64,000 bases of DNA from Beta vulgaris subsp. vulgaris (GCF_026745355.1 NC_079202.1:4596173-4660172); one strand, 5' to 3'; shown: positions 11,315-25,183, counted from the first letter of the stretch. Numbers and translations are program-made. Notes: generated by a model not told the origin, from the sequence alone.

Positions 11315-12300
11315 GGGACTGTTCTCGCCAGCTTATTTTCAATTCAGTTCAGTTCAGTTCAGCTCCAATTAGTTCAGTTCAGTTCAGCTCTAATCAGTTC
11401 TGTTCAGTTCAGTTCAATTCAGTTTAGTCCAGCTCAGCTCAGTTCAGTTCATTTCAGTTCAACTCCATTCTTTTATAACCATTTTGTTAAATATTATTAT
11501 TTTGGTATAATTTATTTTACTAATTACTCTTATTATTATTATTATTATTATTATTATTTATTTGTATATCATTACTATTAAGTATTATTATTATTGTTAT
11601 TATTAGTTTTGTTTTTGTTTCTTTTTGTTTATTATAGCTTTACTCATTATTATTACTATTATTAGGATTGTGGTTTAAGTCAAAGCACAAATAAACTCAC
11701 GTTTTTAGCCCATAAACCAATCAAATCGCGTCAAAACGGTTTATGATGTAATTTTCGCGGTCCAACCCAATCATTATTTTTATTACTAAATATTATTATG
11801 TTATTGAATCTAATTATCAAGTAATATTAATTTACTTCTTAGATATTATTGTTATTATATATCATCATCAAGTATTAATATATTAATACAAATAATATAA
11901 AATAATTATTATTAATTATCATTAATTATTATTAATTATCATTAATTATTATTATTATTAATTTATGATTATTAATATTATTTATATATAACTATCATTT
12001 AAAAATATCCAAAATACTATTATTATTCATTATTATTACTTATCATTATAATAATTATTTAATATTCATATTATTATTTATATATTTATTCAATTCAATT
12101 CAATTCAATTCAATTCAATTCAATTCAATTCAATTCAATTCAATTCAATTCAATTCAATTCAATTCAATTCAATTCAATTCAATTCAATTCAATTCAATT
12201 CAATTCAATTCAGTTCAGTTCAGTTCAGCTCCAATCAGTTCAGTTCAGCTCCAATCAGTTCAGTTCAGTTCAGCTGTTTTATGCGGAAAAGAACAGGCCC
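11315..12300. mobile_element. Longer TTCAG-rich Harbinger-like element with internal microsatellites
   Basis: Starts GGGACTGTTCTCGCC after TTA (11312-11314) and ends GAAAAGAACAGGCCC before TTA (12301-12303). TTCAG-type repeats occupy both flanks; between them are AT-rich DNA, an ATT run (about 11527-11560) and the CAATT tract. About 986 bp, probably expanded by repeat growth. No coding capacity. Confidence 0.6.
12091..12210. repeat. (CAATT)24 microsatellite
   Basis: A perfect pentanucleotide tract of 24 units (120 bp) running directly into TTCAG-type repeats at 12211. It most likely grew by slippage from the related CAGTT repeats of the surrounding element. Confidence 0.95.
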
Positions 12301-12659
12301 TTAGAAGTAATACGAATTATAAATCCTAATAAAAATTAAAGTGGGAAGTGATGAGTCTTTTATTTGTCTTAATTCCAACTTATAAACTTTATAAGCCATA
12401 TTCACTTCAACATCAAAAAGTAAGTAAGGTTTGCTAACAAAATAAAATTCGAAAAATCATTTTCTTAATTTGTCGGTGGTTAAAATTTGTAAACATTAGA
12501 GGATAAAAGAATTTCAACTTCATATGCAAAAGTCAATTTACTACTCAAAATATAAATTTAATGTAAATAAGTTATATTCTTTACAACTAATAAATAAATT
12601 TTTTGTTACTAAACAATATGTGAAGAGATCAAGAGAACATGAACTTTTCTAAATGACAA
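12301..12659. other. AT-rich spacer
   Basis: Nothing recognisable; simple AT-rich DNA up to the left LTR of COP1. Confidence 0.4.
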
Positions 12660-12937
12660 TGTTGGTATACATCCCTCTACAGTCAAGATACAACAACTCA
12701 ACAAATAAGTTAAACTAAGTCATTTAAGCATCTTGTAGCTCAAGTCATGTACACAAGTTTGCTAGGAGTTAGTTAGTCTGTTGTAAGGACCCTCTCATAT
12801 CTCTCCCCTGTATAAATGCCCCTCTCTCTATAATATTTCATTTTATTCACAATAATACAAACACAATCTCATCTTTTATCTCTATTCATCTTTCTCTATT
12901 ATGCAACTAAGTTTATACAAAATGTTATAATCTGACA
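12660..12937 (+). repeat. COP1 5' LTR with primer binding site
   Basis: Starts TGTTGGTATAC and ends about ...TCTGACA, followed at 12938 by TGGTATCAGAGTA, matching the usual copia primer site complementary to initiator-methionine tRNA. A TATA-like CTGTATAAATG lies near 12808. The first ~200 bp match the split 3' LTR (for example TTAGGAGTTAGTTAGT in related forms in both). The exact LTR end is uncertain by a few bases. Confidence 0.8.
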
Positions 12938-13164
12938 TGGTATCAGAGTACATCAATTGATCATGCTTTCTTTTTCATTCTTCCCATGATGTGCAGATCA
13001 TAACTCATAAATTATGTCAACACTTTTATATGAAATTCTTTGTATTAACTGAAATCTTCTGATTTCTTCTTCATCTCTTGAATGAATCTTATGTGAATCA
13101 TTCAAATATTGTTGAAAATTGCTCAAATTCATCAAAATCAAGTGTCAATATAAAATCATATCAA

Positions 13165-15165
13165 ATGGCAGTAGATGATACACCAAATCAAACATAGAAT
13201 CCTAATTCAATCTATTTTTTGAATAATCATGATGTTAGTTCATCAGAATTGGTTAATTCTATGTTTGATGGAGTAGGCTTCAATGATTGGAAGCGTTCTA
13301 ACACCATCTCTTTATCAGCAGGAAATAAATTCTGTTGTAGATGGATCATTGACAAAACATGCAACAAATCCAACAATCTTATGTATGGAACTGAAACAAT
13401 GATCTGGTAATTTTCTAGATTTTAAACTCCCTTGCATTTTCAATAAGTAGAAGTGTATTGAACTAAAAAAACAGCCAAATTTGGCTGATCTTGAAGAAAA
13501 GATTCAGTCTATCATCAGGTGCTCCACTATTATCTGTGCAAGAATAAGAGGAGAGATAAGTCAAGTAAATGATGAAGTAATGTCAACTTTCTTCACTAAA
13601 ATAATCAAGCTTCTTCGGGATCAATTAGATGGATTAGATCCTTCACATTTTTGTCTGCATTTTGGATGTAGTTGTACACTTATAGAGCAGTTGTTGAAAT
13701 CTCAACAAACTCAGAGGTTAGTTCTCTACCTAATGAAAGTCAATGAGAAATATGCTCATATATACTAAGAGTATCGTTTTCATGATGAATCCTCTTCCAT
13801 CAATCTCTAAGGCTTATAGTTTGTTGTTACAAGAAGAAACACATAAGCAATTTGGTGGTTTCAAGACTCAACTCAGCACTGAGAGGACAACTTTTTCAGC
13901 AAACAAATATCCAGATAACAAAATCTACTTTAATAGACAATCCGAAAATAACAGTGGTGTTGGAAACTCATAGAGGAGTTTTGAAAAAACCAACTTGTCT
14001 TTTGAGCGAGCACTGCAAAATGAAGAATCACACAATGGATAAATGTTGGAAATTAGATGCTTATCCAAAAAATTCAAGAGGAAGACGTAAAAGAGTTGAT
14101 GCTTCAACAGAAACACAAGGCAACATGCTAGATTCAACTGAGGAATCTGGTTTAATTTAGTTCATGCAACATTTAATGCAATACATGTATGCAAACCAAG
14201 CAACTATTGTAGTGCTTGGAAAAAATATCAGAATGTTGATTATGAATAAGCAACTACAAGTTAAATTCGGATTGGCTGTGAGTTCTCAATTGGTAGGTCA
14301 ATTCTGCTTACTATCTAATTATCGTAATAATTATATTTTAGATAGTGGAACTACTAATCACATGTGCTTTGACTTAAGCACTCTTGATTCTTATGACCCT
14401 TTGATCAATCTCATCCTATGACTACTAAACCATGGCACAAAGCTAAAGGTTGAGTACAAAGGTATCATTAAACTTGGCAACATTGTCACATTAGGCAATG
14501 TATTACGTTTTCTAGGTTTTGAGTTTAACTTAATTTCTATTTTAAAGCTATGTCAGGATGCTGATTATTCTATTTCTTTTGTCAATAACCAATGTTTGCT
14601 TGAGGACCTTTCCATGAACAAGAAAACAATGCTTGATAAGTTGGATAAAGGTCTTTATATTTTGTATGACACTCTTCTACGGTTAGTTGATGCTACAATT
14701 TCAACAAGACTTATATACTGATGTTCCAAGTTATGGCAGCATAGGAGGTTGGGTCACATCATTTGGTAAAATGAAGAACATCAAAGGTGTACATTTTCAA
14801 GGTTGCTTGGCTGAATGCTTCTGTCATGTGTGTCCCTTAGCTAAGCAAACCAAATCTTCTTATTCTGCTAGTTCTAATACTAATAAGCCTTTTGAATTGC
14901 TTCACACATATATTTGTGGTCCTTACTTGATATGTGATGCATCTGGTTGTAATCAATTTCTTACTATGGTTGATGATTACACCAAGATGACTTGGACTCA
15001 TCTCCTGAAAAATGAATTCTATCATAGTCAAGTTTTTGCAATATGTTGAAATACAGTTTTAATGCTATGCTAAGATGGTTAGATAATATAATGCTCCACA
15101 TCTCACTAAACGAGGCATTAAGACATTTTTTTTGCTAAGCAAGAGATAAATTTCACACATCATAA
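13165..15165 (+). pseudogene. COP1 gag, protease and start of integrase (broken)
   Basis: From ATG 13165 the reading frame stops within a few codons, then gag-like blocks follow in several frames (NGxGFNDWKRS type around 13260; KNHTMDKCWKL zinc knuckle near 14010-14060, with its first cysteine apparently lost). A protease-like DSGTTNHMC lies at 14340-14365. The gag-pre-integrase HRRLGH block is near 14740, then a CHVCPLAKQTKSSY finger at 14820-14865 and the integrase core FLTMVDDYTKMTWT near 14960-15000. The frame breaks near 15047 but integrase similarity (SDNAPHL, FFAKQEI) continues to about 15165, where the LINE begins. Clearly non-functional. Confidence 0.82.
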
Positions 15166-15330
15166 CCACCCCAAGGAAAGAGCAAACCGACTAGGTTGGA
15201 CCCCTCTAAACCAAGGGAGGAACTAACTGATGACAATCCCGAAGGATGACATTACAGACTCAAAAACCATGTTATAATCTCTCCTACTTATCTTATTTGG
15301 TAATACAAAGCCTACTTTTATCCTAATCAT

Positions 15331-16100
15331 CTATTGTATCAGTTTAACCAAACCACCAATACTAGGAATGTATTGCATCCAAAAACTCTTGTTCCTGCTA
15401 TGCCATATGTAATGTACTAGAGCCATGAGTCTAACATTCATACATTGTTTCTGGAACTTGCTTCTGCCACTATTCCTGATCCATCTTATAATCAGTGGCA
15501 ATGTATTTGTGGTAGTTAAAATCCCTAGCCAGTCCTTGATTTCTTGCAAGCATCTTGTACTAAAGGTACACTAGAAAAACAAATTAGTATGTGTTTCCAC
15601 AGCAATATCACACATTAAATATTGATCAGAACTTGAAATTCCAATCCTTGCCAGTTTCTCTGTTGTCTGTAACTTAGCGTGGATTGCAGGTCAGGCTATG
15701 AATCTGTGCTGGGAATACTTAACATATTCCAAATCACTTTTATCCCATATAGTTGTCTCTTTCTCCCCTTTGAGCTTATCATATACTCTTTGAATAGAGT
15801 ATACATGTATGATACGTAGTTCAAGTTCAGTAAATGGTCTTTTGAGCTTCTCCTTAACCTGACAGAGTTTCTTCCAATACAAGCTGGCTCCCGTGTAAGG
15901 GGAGTAATTCCACCATTTATCACCCTTGATGTACACAGAATGAATCCTAACGAATCCATACATTATCTTGTTTTGCAGCAATCCCCATACATACTTACCT
16001 AAGCAAGTTATGTTCCAAGTCACTACATCTCTAAAGCCCAAACCTCCACTGGCTTTGCTCTAGCATAGGTTCTCCCAGGCTAGTAATCCAGGTTTATGGG
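15331..16100 (-). pseudogene. LINE ORF2, C-terminal region
   Basis: The frame at 15691-16041 reads a typical plant L1-like post-RT segment (GFRDVVTWN, ACLGKYVW-like, WWNYSPYTGAS, YWKKLCQVKE). The frame at 15331-15549 gives the end of the zf-RVT-type region (EIKDWLGI, HYIWHSRNKSFW). The blocks are in different frames, so the protein is broken. Confidence 0.78.
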
Positions 16101-16335
16101 AGTAAGCCTACCACTTCATAAAAGAGCCCTGCAGATTTTAGTGACTTTATCCAGTACACCCTTAGGCAATATAAACACTTGAGCCCAATATCTATGTAAA
16201 ATAACAAGCACATAGTTAATGAGCTGAGTTCTAGCTACATAGGATAGATTCCTAGAACTCCAGAGCCTAATTCTTGCAGTCATCTTCTCTATTATCGTCT
16301 CACATTGTGCTTTAGAGATTTTCTTAGCACATATT

Positions 16336-19300
16336 TGTAATACCCCGTAATTTTCACCCTTTATTTTTGGTGTTTGTTTACATTAAAATGATTTTTTTCG
16401 TAAAAATAAATAATTTATTATTTAAATTATTTTGGAACGTGTTGTAAAATGTTTATATATATTTATATGTTGTGATATATTTATATAATTTATTTTAAGT
16501 TGTTAGTTATTTATTTTAAAGTTATATTAGTTTCGTTTTTATTTGCGCGTTTAGGATGCTTTTTGTCGTGTAGCTTTTTGTAACGTTGTTGGACCGACTT
16601 GGGTGATGAAATGTCATCATGTTGGCGTCATGCTGCAAAATCAGCAATTATGGAGTGGAGGATGAAGATTTTGGTGCTTATTAAGCTAAACTTTGATATC
16701 TTGTAACCGCTCATTTAATCCTCATTAACTCTCCTAAACCCTTCATTTTTCCTTGCCAATAAATTATGATTTTTAATCAGAGAAATTCATCATCATTCTT
16801 CATTAAGCCTCGTCATTTTCAAAGAAAAGAGAGAAGAGGAAGAAAAGTGAAAAATAAGAGAAAGGTTCAACCCGGCTTTTTCTGTCACACCTTCACGAAA
16901 ATAACCGTAGCTAGAGATTTAACGGTTGGATCGTCCTCAGATTTCGACAGCACGTTTATAACATATTGATATTCACTTTGTCTGGAGCGATTATGAATAC
17001 GATCTTTCAATCGCCGGAAATCATGGTCGGACCAGAACAGCACGAAATGAGATTTTTCAATGTTCAAGAAGAAAACGCCTAGTGACTTGTTGCTACAATT
17101 TATCGTTCGTTGTGCTTTGGGGTTAGAAGAGGAATTTGATTGTATGCGTAACTCTTAACTATCTCTGTAGACTCAGCTCTCCTCCCGACGTTCCAGGTAA
17201 CTCGTAGTTATCTTAGAACAATAGTGATTAGGGTATTATTCAGTATTAGATTATTGCGCTAGGAATTATTTAAAATACTTTTTGAATGAAATTATTGATG
17301 AAATTTGACATGAGTATACTTGATGCATGCTGTATGGTTATTGTATAAAGAAAAATAATTTTCGACTGATGTTTAGTATTTATTTGATTTAATTGTTATT
17401 TTGTGCGTTTTTGGCTTATTTGCATAATAATTATTGAACGAATGTTAAAATTGCTGGCATTATTTTTTTTGGGTCATGTTATATGTGGTGTATGTATTTC
17501 ATGCCATAGAATAATTATTTTTTCCCACTGTTTATCAGTTTATTTAAATGATTTATCTGTTTTTTGTATTTTCGTTTCTGTCGGTATATAAATCGTAAAT
17601 ATTATTTCTGGAGGCCGAAAAATTCATTTATTTGTATATTATATATTTTCGTGAGTTTATGCATGTTATGTAAATTTTTGGTACTTTTTGGGGGTTTATT
17701 TTTATTTTTAATTATTATATTGGCTTTATTGAGTAATCTGTAAATTAACGTTTAAAAATACTTTTAGAGTCCGAAAATTAAAAATAAAAATTTTACCATG
17801 TCAGTAGAGCCATTAGGGTCGTATGATAATTTTCTTGTTATTTTACTAATCGTATTATTAGTTTAATAATTATTATTAGGGTTTTTGTTGTGAAATTAAG
17901 GTTATTCTTTTAAATTATTTAAGAGCTTCTTAATCAGAAATAATTTGTGATCTTTCATGTTCTTGGATGCTGGTGTTTGGTAAGAACTGTGAGTATTATT
18001 TGGTATTATTATGTTTATGTTTGATTTATGTAAAAATGATTAGTTGTGTACGTTTCATTTATTTAAAAAGCCCTGGAGTTAATTGGTGATCTTATTTGAT
18101 ATGATGCATTTCTGTTTGAACTGTTAGTGCTGTAAAAAAAATTAGTTTATTATCATTATCGATGCTTAGTGATGTTCAAAGTACTTATTGTTGGAACATT
18201 TGTTCTAACTTTGTAAGTTACTACTTTGAAGAAATTTTGAAGAAATATCTTTTGATGAATTATGGGTATAAGGCCGGGTGACATCCCTTTTGACGAATAT
18301 TTTTGAGATGAATGATACTTTGATGATGTTTATGATTTTTGTTTTGAGATAAGATGTAATACTCCGTATTTTTAGTAACTTATTAGTTATAATTTTTAAA
18401 AGGTTTGATATACTAAAAAGGCTTTAATTAATTATAAAGGTTTCAAATAGGCCTTTGTATTAAAGTATGGGGTTTTTAAAAAAAAATTCTAGCCCAAATT
18501 ATATATGGGGCCTAAGTTTACAACTTGTAATCCAAGTAGCTAGAAGATATTTTAAAAAGAAATTTCAAAAAGGATTTTCAAAAGATTTATAAAAAAAAAA
18601 ATAAAAAAGTAAAAAAGGAAGAAGATCAAAGTTGTTTTCGTAGCTCTCGTACAGCCAGGAAGCTAAACTAATTGACCAAAAGTTGGTTATCTTGTTTTCC
18701 TTTATCTTTGGTTAATTGTTGGTTTTATCTTTTGGGTAATTAGCATCTAGACTATTTATCTTGTGGAATATTCCTCTATTCTAGCTATATTATCATAAAA
18801 GATAGTTTATCCTACCTAAAGTAATTATCTTTTCTCAAGAATCTATCTTTTTGTTCCTATTCCTATTCTTATCCTATTTACCCAACTAGTATAAATAGGG
18901 GTCTCCACCCACCATATTCTTCACACCAAATTTGAGGAATAAATCTCTTTTCTCAAGTTTAAACTCTCTCTCCCTCATAGCCTACCTTATCTATTTTCCT
19001 CCCTAGTAGTTATTATTTGGAAGGTGCGTGTATATGTAGATTTTTAATATTGTTATGCACATATAGTATCATGTTCCTAGGATTGTTATCTTGAATTGAC
19101 GTGCGTATTTAAGTATGATTTTAGTCTGCATTTCCTAATGAATTTCTATTCCACCCGCATAATGTTAACTAAGTTTGTTTTGCGTCAGTTTATAACCTTG
19201 AGTTAATGGGTAAAACATGTTATTGCTTTAACTCACACCACTTACTTGGTTATACGTTTAATTCATGAGCATGCTAGTAGTCTGTGTGGTTTTGCCTTCA

Positions 19301-21195
19301 ATAGTAGAATATAGTAGGGCTATTTTACATACTGACATGTTTCATTAGTAATTGTAGTGCTTTTGTCAAATAATACTATGCGTATGGCTGTAGTGCTTTT
19401 GTCATATAATGTTATCCTCCGAAATACTATGCGTCGAGTCGTATAAAAATAAACTGCTATAGTTTAATTAATATGTACGTTATTTTTGTTTAAAGGTTGA
19501 GAATGCATTATTTTAGATACTTCTTGCATAGTACCGAGTTCTTAACTTTATTATTTCTAGTGTTATGATCATTATTATTTCTATTAGTATTATCTTAAAT
19601 GCATTACTTAAGATGATTTTATGAGCAAGTTATTAATTTTATGCCTTTATATGGCTAAAAGTTTTATAAAAGAATTACTATTCTTATAAAGGAGGATTAT
19701 TTCCGAAAGATTTTGATTAGATATATGATCTTTTATGATCACAACTATAAAGAGGCCACGGCTTGTTATTTACTAACAAGAACGGTAGCTATTATATTAT
19801 TTACCCATGTACTTTTTGTATAAGTCATGTGGACAAGGTAGTTCCCCTCGTAATAGACTCATTAAGGAATACTAAACTTGGGGGGTGTGCACACTTTAGG
19901 AAAGGTACCTAGGCAAGGAAAAGGAGTTTTATTAAAGTTATATACTTTATATTATACAAGTATCCAAGGAATTTATACAAGTTATTTCAAGTATCCAAGG
20001 AAGGTTTATATGAGTATTTTGAATGTTTAGCAAGGTATTTAAATTTCCGTATATACATGTACTCAGTATTTTACTGACACGCCTTTTGTTTTGTTTGTTT
20101 TATGGCTTTGTCCCTGTGATGATCCTTTTGGTGAGTAGATTTTTCAGGTTGATTGATGCATACTAAACTTGGGGAGCTAGTGAGGAGTACTACATAGCTT
20201 AGTTTAGTAGTCATTCTGTTTTATATTTCCCTTTGTCTTAGTTGAAACAATAAATTTTTATTTATCAATAAAGAGAAGTTATTTTTATTAACGTTATCAC
20301 GTGGCGGTAATACTCTCAAGTTTCTCAAGTGTTTATATTAAAATATATTCTTTATAAAGGGAGAAATTTGGGGGTGTTACATAAGAATATCTGGTGGGAT
20401 AGTTGTAGTCCCCGGTGAAGAACATGCCAACCACCTGGTTTGCGAACTAGGGGTACACCTGGGTTAATGTTGTCGTCCGAGAGGTCAGGGAGTTCTGCGT
20501 GTTCTACCCTGCATCGGGAGTTTGACCATTCTTAGACATAGGCAGTGGGGAACGTAAGCCCATAGACTGACCTGGAGATTGCGATCTGACAAACCTTAGG
20601 ATGTGAATTGCGATTCACAGGCGTTCGGTTTCCGACTCAATAATTTGTTTTACCTATACTTTTATTTTTTATAAAAGTACTCTTGAGATGATTTATTTAT
20701 TTTTATCCAACTCACTTGTTATTTATTATTCATTTGCGTTATTTGTGATTTATATGGATGTGGATGCATATTGTAGTTGACTTGACTTTATTATTTTCTT
20801 TCTTATTATTCTATGTCTGAATCATGCTTTGATTTCTTTTGTTCTGGGAGAAGTGCTAGTTACTCCCCACTGATTGTGGATGTTTGTTGTATATTTTGCA
20901 GGTTATGTTGATAGGAATCTTCTTTGGTTTTGGGCTCGGGTTGAGTTGTGAGCATTAAAAAGCTAGATGTTTTAGGCCTAGACTTTTAGTTAGTTGAAGA
21001 GTTAGTTTTCTCTTTTAGATATTACTCTATTTAATTTAGTTTATTTATACTATTTACTTATGTTGGTTTATCACTTAGTTATTTAAACGCATTTCTTGTA
21101 GTAGTGACATTCCCAGAAGACGATGTTTCCGCCATCGTCCTATTAATACTATTATTATTTCTTTCTTTTCCGCTTTGAAATTCTGGGGTGTTACA
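16336..21195. mobile_element. Solo-LTR-like insertion in the LINE (holds a second one)
   Basis: Begins TGTAATACCCCG and ends TGGGGTGTTACA, the TG...CA form of LTRs with short inverted ends. TATT lies on both sides (16332-16335, 21196-21199), a 4-bp match. With the nested element and its duplication left out it is about 2.8 kb. No retrotransposon protein is visible, so a solo LTR of a long-LTR (probably Ty3/gypsy) family is the best explanation. The LINE reading resumes after it. Confidence 0.7.
18355..20381. mobile_element. Second solo-LTR-like insertion, inside the first
   Basis: Begins TGTAATACTCCG and ends GGGGGTGTTACA, flanked by perfect 5-bp duplications TAAGA (18350-18354 and 20382-20386). 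A promoter-like TATAAATAGGGG lies near 18891, suggesting plus orientation. It has no coding capacity. Its ends resemble those of the host insertion but the bodies differ. Confidence 0.82.
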
Positions 21196-22089
21196 TATTG
21201 GTACAACTAAGTACCTGAATGGTAATCTACTCCTTTGGAACCAGATGCTTCAATGATTCTGGTTACTTCCCTCTCCTACATTCCACATGTATATATGGCT
21301 GATTTGTTGATATTAGATTTCAAATATGAAGAGTCTGAGAAGAGTTTGAAAGCTTGGAGCAACAAAAATATAAAGGAATACTCTCCTTTACAGCATATGA
21401 TCAGATCATCTGCAAAACACATGTGTGGTAGTTGTGTTTGTTTACACCTAGGGTGAAAATGAAATTGATCTATCTCATAGCTTGTAGAGTATGAAAGAAA
21501 GATACTCCATACATATCACAAACAGCAAGGGGGGCATAGGGTCTCCCTATCTCAACCCCCTTGTAGCTCTGAAATATCCCTCTACGCTACCATTTATCAT
21601 CAAGGAGTACATTGGAGTTGTCACACACTACATAACCATATGTGTGAATTGCTCAGGAAAGCCAAGGTGTAACAACATTAATTGCAAGAAATTCCAGCTC
21701 ACTGTATCATATGCCTTATGGAGGTCTATTTTCAGTAAACATCCAGGTTGAACCTTCTTCGTTCCATAATGCTTAACAAGGTCTTGAATAACCATGATAT
21801 TATGCACTATAAATCTTCCATGAATAAATCCCCCTTGATTTCCAATGATGATATCAGGGAGAACTTGTCTTAATCTATTACAAGGCATTTATATAAAGTT
21901 TTGCAGCAAGATATGGGCCTATACTCAGTCATATTACTTGGACACCTAGTTTTAGGCACCAATATGATTGTAGTATTATTTAATTCTCTCAAGATTCTTC
22001 CACTCTGAAGAGTTTCCATCACAGCAACTACAACATCATTTTGGAGTATGTCCCAGCTATCTTTGTAGTAGTAGGACCCAAAACCATCT
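21196..22089 (-). pseudogene. LINE reverse transcriptase core
   Basis: Reads a non-LTR reverse transcriptase from right to left: a YRPISCC-like block near 21920, the motif A region IDLHKAYDTVSW near 21730, a GLRxGDPM block near 21540 with a stop inside, and the catalytic FADDLI motif near 21400-21416. The aspartates are still present but stops and shifts break the frame. The solo LTR at 22090 splits the conserved GPDGFG-type region upstream. Confidence 0.82.
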
Positions 22090-24756
22090 TGTAACAGCCC
22101 CCGTCCTAGCTTAAGTTAAATATTAATTAAAAACTATACTTTCTAGCAGTAATGGAAGCAAAAACATAATCAAACGTTACGGAGGCTGTCACCTGCTGGA
22201 GTCAACCCATTAATATGGCTGAATTGACTCTACGAGCTACACTTAATTTAAACATTCACATTCAAATCTCTTGAAATTAGGTTAGTTATTACAAACCCCA
22301 AATAAGATTTTAACATAAATCAAACAGTATTCACAAACAAAGGTAAGTCTCAAAATAAGATCATGTTCAAGCTTGCATCTGCTATGATCGTTGAGACATG
22401 ACTTCACTACAACCCTTCCACCTAACTACCCGAGCTTGCTTTCCCCTGCACAAAAGTCTGCCCCCACAGGACAGGTTCATAAAACAAAAATCAGCTTACG
22501 CTGGTACACATATCAACCCAAAACTAATTATGGTGGCTGAAAGTAAAATGTATTCACAATCCAAATTTACTTTGCAAAATCCATGTTTTGGAAAACACCA
22601 TCTTATCATGAGTTTCCACAATTCAATGTTTAAAAGATAATCCCAAACTTCTCAATACACACACAAAGTCAAAACGGTTTCTAGTTATGCGTAAGAAGAA
22701 GATATCACACAGTGAGGTGCATCGAGATGCAAACCTCCACACAATTCGGAGTTAAACTCCTACTATTTACTCGCTTGCAAGCTTTTATAGGACATGTCCT
22801 CACACATATACACACATTCCTCTTCTTTACGCAAAAAGAATTCAAAACTATTTATCATAATTTCGAAACGAGTCACCAATATTATGTGATTGAATGAAAA
22901 CTATTTGTTACTTCAATAGGAATGAGTGAAGGTGGTTATGACAGTAGTTAAATGATACTTTGAGGTGCAACAAGATTTATCAAAATCAAGACTTGATCAT
23001 ACAATCCATCTAGTAAAGAACTTGAGTTATCTTAAGTAAAAGGATGTTTTTAAATTCCGGAAACAGAGATGTACTTAGCTTGAATTCTAATTTGAAAATT
23101 AAAAATTTATAATAGGAGTTCTTCAACCTTAAACCTACTGGAAATTTCCTCAATTGTAAAGGAAATTATTTATCCAAATTCTCAAACGAAAACTAACACA
23201 CGTTTGTTTCTAAAACCGCGGTTTTTAAAGTGTAATACTCGTACTTTGGTGTGTCATTGAATAAGAGAAACCTTTAAACAAGTTCCAATGCTAAAATACA
23301 GTAGCTTAGTGATAAGAACCTTTGGTATACTTCCTCAAAACTTCAACTTATCATTTACTAAACATAATCTTATAAAAACATTGAAAATCAAGGTAGTTTA
23401 GTCACCCTTTTAATGTAGAAATCAATTATCAAATAAGATGTACTTTTTAATCATGAATAACTACTCATGCAACCTCTTAATCATCACTTAACCTACTGTT
23501 TCATCAACCAACTTCATTCCAAAATACTTCAAATTCCAATCACACACAAAATTTCATGAAAAACATCAAAAATCACATAACTAGTTCTAATGTAGTGAAA
23601 GAACATAATTTTCCACTTGATTTATGAACATGCAATGGTTAATCCTTATCTAAGACTAATATAAAGTAGGTATTAGTCACCTAAAACAAAGAAAATCATC
23701 CTTAAAATCGTTCTCAATAATTTTACCAAATTTTGTATAAACTAGGCTTCCAAATAGAGTTGTTTTATGTGTACCTTCACTTTTAACAGCAATAATCCGA
23801 CTTCTCCTTCTCCTTTGGACGAGATTTTTACTTCTTTGGAATCCTTAAACACCTATTTATATCCACACAAAAAATCATAAGGATTGACTTAAGGAAAGTA
23901 CTTTAATTTACCCAAACAAATCAACATACCTACTGTTTTTCTGGTTGAAGAAGATGGTTCTTTTTCTTGAACTTCTTGGCCACTAAATGGTAATCTTTTT
24001 GCTTCCCAATATGCTCCTATATGTATAGAACATGAATCAAGATTTGCATGCAATGTTTTATATAGGAAAATGGAAGAAAACGAAGGAAGAAACCAAGCTC
24101 TGCAATCTCGCAGGAGCTGGCGAGTGAGAGGAAGAAGAATGGTGAGTTCTGGGCAGCAAGATTTTGTTGTGATAATGTGCTGAAATTTTTATGAGGTGTT
24201 GGTATGCATGTGAACTAAGTATGGGTATATTTTATATCTCGTGATCTCTTCTTCAATAAGCCAAATGAGGTCTTTGTTCCTACCTGATCCTCTGCAAAAA
24301 TTTCCGTTCTTCTTTTGTAATATCCTAAGCCTAATTTCTTATATTAAATTGCCTATTAGTGATCTAACTTTCCCAAAGATGATTATTTTACTCAAAAACA
24401 TCCATAACATATACTCCTTAATTTATCTTAGCCCATATATATTAAAGAACTCCAAAGTCCATTCTATTATGCACAACTACCAATTTGCCTAATAATTGAA
24501 CATGATTTCTATCTTCCACTAGTCCTCAATTTCTACATCTCAACTGCTTAAATAATATATCGATACTAAATGTTCCCATGTAACTTAGTAATATTATTAT
24601 CATTATATAATTCTTTCTAAGTACTAATTACACACAAGCACAAATTATTATTACACACACTTATCATACGTATCATCTACGTACGATCACATTTAAATTT
24701 CACGATTTAAGTTATTTAATCATATACTAATCTTTTATTATTTACCGGCTGTTACA
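22090..24756. mobile_element. Solo-LTR-like insertion in the LINE
   Basis: Begins TGTAACAGCCCCCG and ends CCGGCTGTTACA, with perfect 5-bp duplications CATCT (22085-22089 and 24757-24761). At 2667 bp and without proteins it fits a solo LTR of a long-LTR family related by its ends to the two insertions at 16336-21195. Orientation is not determined. Confidence 0.8.
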
Positions 24757-25183
24757 CATCTGGCCATGGTGCCTTGCACCCAAGGAAGAAAATAGAGCAT
24801 TCTTAATTTCAGCTTTAGTGTAAGGAGCATTAAGGATACTTTTGTGCTCTTCTTTAAGTAAAGTCCCCGTCTGCACCAATTGAGGAATCACAGCTCTCTT
24901 GTTAGTGATATTACTCCCCAAAAGATTCTTATAATACTCCAGAAAAGACTTTGTAACTTTCCATGGAGTATCTTGCCAAGTACATTGTTCATCTTGTATG
25001 CTATAAATGTGATTCCGAAATTTTCTAGCTTTAATACTTTGATGAAACATGCTTGTATTTTCATCACCATCTGTTAGCCAATCTAACTTTTCCTTCTGTC
25101 ACAGAAAATCCACATAGACGCCATGTTTCTTTTTATTTTTCCGATTGCTTATAGCTCTTGCTCAACAATTTCAGTGTTTCTAG
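24757..25183 (-). pseudogene. LINE segment upstream of the RT core
   Basis: Minus-strand reading KARKFRNHIYSIQDE ... VTKSFLEYYKNLLG ... EIKNALFS is the region between endonuclease and reverse transcriptase in plant L1-like elements. It runs into the solo LTR on the left and the CACTA at 25184 on the right. Confidence 0.75.

Noticed and set aside
16766..17591. Short frames in the solo-LTR-like insertion (16766-16969, 17403-17591)
   Set aside because: No similarity to gag, pol or host proteins; chance frames in AT-rich LTR DNA.
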